Shown: positions 63,019-64,000 of the stretch, piece by piece
How positions within the stretch are numbered: position 1 is the first letter of the stretch
How the letters are laid out: each line of letters begins with the position of its first letter
Origin: Kribbella sandramycini
GTDB lineage: Bacteria > Actinomycetota > Actinomycetes > Propionibacteriales > Kribbellaceae
Length of the DNA: 64,000 bases
Assembly: GCF_013131805.1 (NCBI RefSeq)
Contig: NZ_JABJRC010000002.1
Coordinates: 1 to 64,000, forward strand
Reading direction: 5' to 3'
The notes under the pieces: generated by a model
Told to the model about the DNA's origin: nothing
Databases searched by the model: none
What the model saw: the letters and a program-made list of their open reading frames with translations, nothing else
Program-made: the position numbers and the translations under genes

Positions 63019-63041
63019 TTTGCTGGGCTGACCCAGCAAAC
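63018..63041. terminator. Second hairpin, GTTTGCTGGG type
   Basis: Perfect 10-bp arms GTTTGCTGGG (63018-63027) and CCCAGCAAAC (63032-63041) with a 4-base loop. The left arm is the same sequence as part of the 38-bp repeat units 2 and 3. It lies 53 bases beyond the stop of the LysR-type gene. Confidence 0.65.
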
Positions 63042-63093
63042 GGCGAGGGGCGAGGGGGTGAGGCGTGGGCCCAGGGGCGGGGGGTGAGGGGGG

Positions 63094-63798
63094 TCAGCGG
63101 CGGCCGCGGCGGGGGCGGGGGTTGGGCGGTCGGCGGCGCTGGCTCGGTTGTTGGGTGGTGCGTTTCTTCGGGGCGGGTTTTTTCGGCTCGGGCTTGGGGG
63201 TGGCTCCGCGGGTGCTGTTGGCGGTGCGGCCGCGGACGATGCCGATGAACTCCTCCATCAGCGGCGTCGGGTCGCCCTCCGGCCAGGCCAGCGTGACCTG
63301 GGACGCCGGGGCGTCGAGCAACGGCCGGTAGGTCAGATCCTTGCGGTGGTGCAGTCTGGCCAGCGACTGCGGCACGATCAGCAGACCGGTGCCCATGGCA
63401 ACCAAGGCGATCGCGTCGGCGGTCGTGGCCGGGCGCTCGGCGACGACTCGGCCCGGCAGCGCCGACTCCCAGGGGAGGACGTCGTCCGCCGCGTGCAGCA
63501 CCAGCTCGTCGGCGAGATCGTCGAGCGTGGCCTCCTCGACGGCGGTGATCACGTGGTCCTTCGGCACCACGACGACGGTCTGCTCGACGTACAGCGGGAT
63601 CGCGTGCAGACCGGTGCGATCGATGGGCAGCCGGACCAGGGCGGCGTCCGCGGTATTCGAGTGCAGCAAGCCGATGCCGTCCGCCGCGGGGACCTGGATC
63701 AGCTCCAGCGGCGTGCGCGGCAGCCGCTCCGCCCAGACGCGGGCCCACTTGGCGGGAGTGACGCCGGGGACGTAGCCGAGCCGGAAGGAGGAGGTCAC
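63094..63798 (-). CDS. LysR-type substrate-binding domain protein without DNA-binding domain
   Basis: 234 residues from GTG 63798. The whole protein is a LysR effector-binding fold: FRLGYVPGVTPAKWARVWAER, ADAALVRLPIDRTGLHAIPLYVEQTVVVVPKDH and AIALVAMGTGLLIVPQSLARL, but it has no N-terminal winged helix. A C-terminal tail of about 45 residues is Lys/Arg/Pro-rich and might bind nucleic acid. Divergent from a DUF5997 gene; this pairing recurs in actinobacteria (from memory, not checked). Confidence 0.85.
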   Translation of the reverse strand: MTSSFRLGYVPGVTPAKWARVWAERLPRTPLELIQVPAADGIGLLHSNTADAALVRLPIDRTGLHAIPLYVEQTVVVVPKDHVITAVEEATLDDLADELVLHAADDVLPWESALPGRVVAERPATTADAIALVAMGTGLLIVPQSLARLHHRKDLTYRPLLDAPASQVTLAWPEGDPTPLMEEFIGIVRGRTANSTRGATPKPEPKKPAPKKRTTQQPSQRRRPPNPRPRRGRR

Positions 63799-63838
63799 GC
63801 GGTCAGGCTACCGCTCGGATCCGGATAGGCTGGCCCCC

Positions 63839-64000
63839 ATGAGCAAGACCTCGCAGACGATGAAGCCCGCGACAGCGGCGAAGAAACTGGACATCTACCT
63901 GCTGGCCACCCCGGCCGAGTTCCAGGACGGCGTCGTCTCGCGCGACGAGTTGACCACCCTGCAGAACAACCCGCCCGAGTGGCTGCAGGAGCTGCGGAAG
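63839..64000 (+). CDS. DUF5997 family protein, N-terminal part (partial)
   Basis: First 54 codons only, from ATG 63839; continues past the window. The sequence MSKTSQTMKPATAAKKLDIY followed by LLATPAEFQDGVVSRDELTTL matches the small DUF5997 proteins of actinobacteria. Function unknown. Divergent from the LysR-type domain gene 40 bases away. Confidence 0.8.
   Translation, partial: MSKTSQTMKPATAAKKLDIYLLATPAEFQDGVVSRDELTTLQNNPPEWLQELRK

Overview
This is a 64 kb stretch of a high-GC chromosome. The strong G/C codon bias, frequent GTG starts, LacI/TetR/MarR/ArsR/HxlR regulators, an F420-type luciferase-like oxidoreductase, a PASTA-domain penicillin-binding protein, Tat lipoproteins and the large secreted ThuA/sugar-dehydrogenase protein all point to a soil actinobacterium. 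The style fits Propionibacteriales, with Kribbella as the best guess (inference only; no rRNA gene is present). I see no tRNA or rRNA gene, insertion sequence, prophage or CRISPR array.

Layout. (1) 0-9.3 kb is a sugar catabolism block on the + strand: the end of a sugar-binding protein, a Gfo/Idh/MocA dehydrogenase, xylose isomerase, a 1,793-residue secreted multidomain protein (ThuA + sugar dehydrogenase propeller + carbohydrate-binding and PKD modules) and a sugar phosphate isomerase/epimerase. (2) 9.3-24.6 kb is a mosaic of single genes: epoxide hydrolase, small membrane protein, NarL-type two-component pair, DUF2071 protein, TPR-like protein, MarR + S9 peptidase, TetR divergent from an aldo/keto reductase with twin operators, F420-type oxidoreductase, GNAT, SGNH hydrolase, secreted cupin and a 1,013-residue sacsin/Hsp90-like ATPase. 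(3) 24.6-30.5 kb is a complete five-gene oligopeptide/oligosaccharide-type ABC importer behind a good promoter with a LacI-type operator. (4) 30.7-46 kb holds a Tat-exported phospholipase C with a candidate PHO box, an M6 metalloprotease, aldehyde dehydrogenase, a TPR-like protein, a secreted trypsin-like protease, HxlR + PaaI thioesterase, aspartate-type aminotransferase, a class A penicillin-binding protein and a HelD/HelR-type RNA polymerase-recycling ATPase. (5) 46-50.6 kb is a LacI regulator divergent from a sugar (CUT1) ABC importer that lacks its own ATPase. (6) 50.6-54.5 kb holds an MFS exporter/ArsR pair, a CPBP membrane protease, a small GyrA-like protein and a GNAT. (7) 54.6-58.5 kb is a tightly coupled minus-strand operon: an unusual winged-helix regulator, a DegT/StrS-type aminotransferase and two equal-length amidohydrolase paralogues, one of which has lost its metal ligands. 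(8) 58.6-64 kb holds a TetR, an aldo/keto reductase divergent from a Cys-rich GMC oxidoreductase, a VOC protein, an array of 38-bp repeats and hairpins, a LysR-type effector-domain protein without a DNA-binding domain, and the start of a DUF5997 gene.

The two most unexpected signals are these. First, the 10-mer GAGCGCTCTC (full palindrome GAGAGCGCTCTC) occurs 14 times between 8.16 and 30.54 kb, mostly inside genes and mostly in one orientation, and is absent from the remaining half. Second, the DegT/amidohydrolase/pseudo-amidohydrolase operon looks like an undescribed small pathway. Several genes also shift from G-rich to C-rich sense strand from 5' to 3', and seven convergent gene pairs overlap at their 3' ends.
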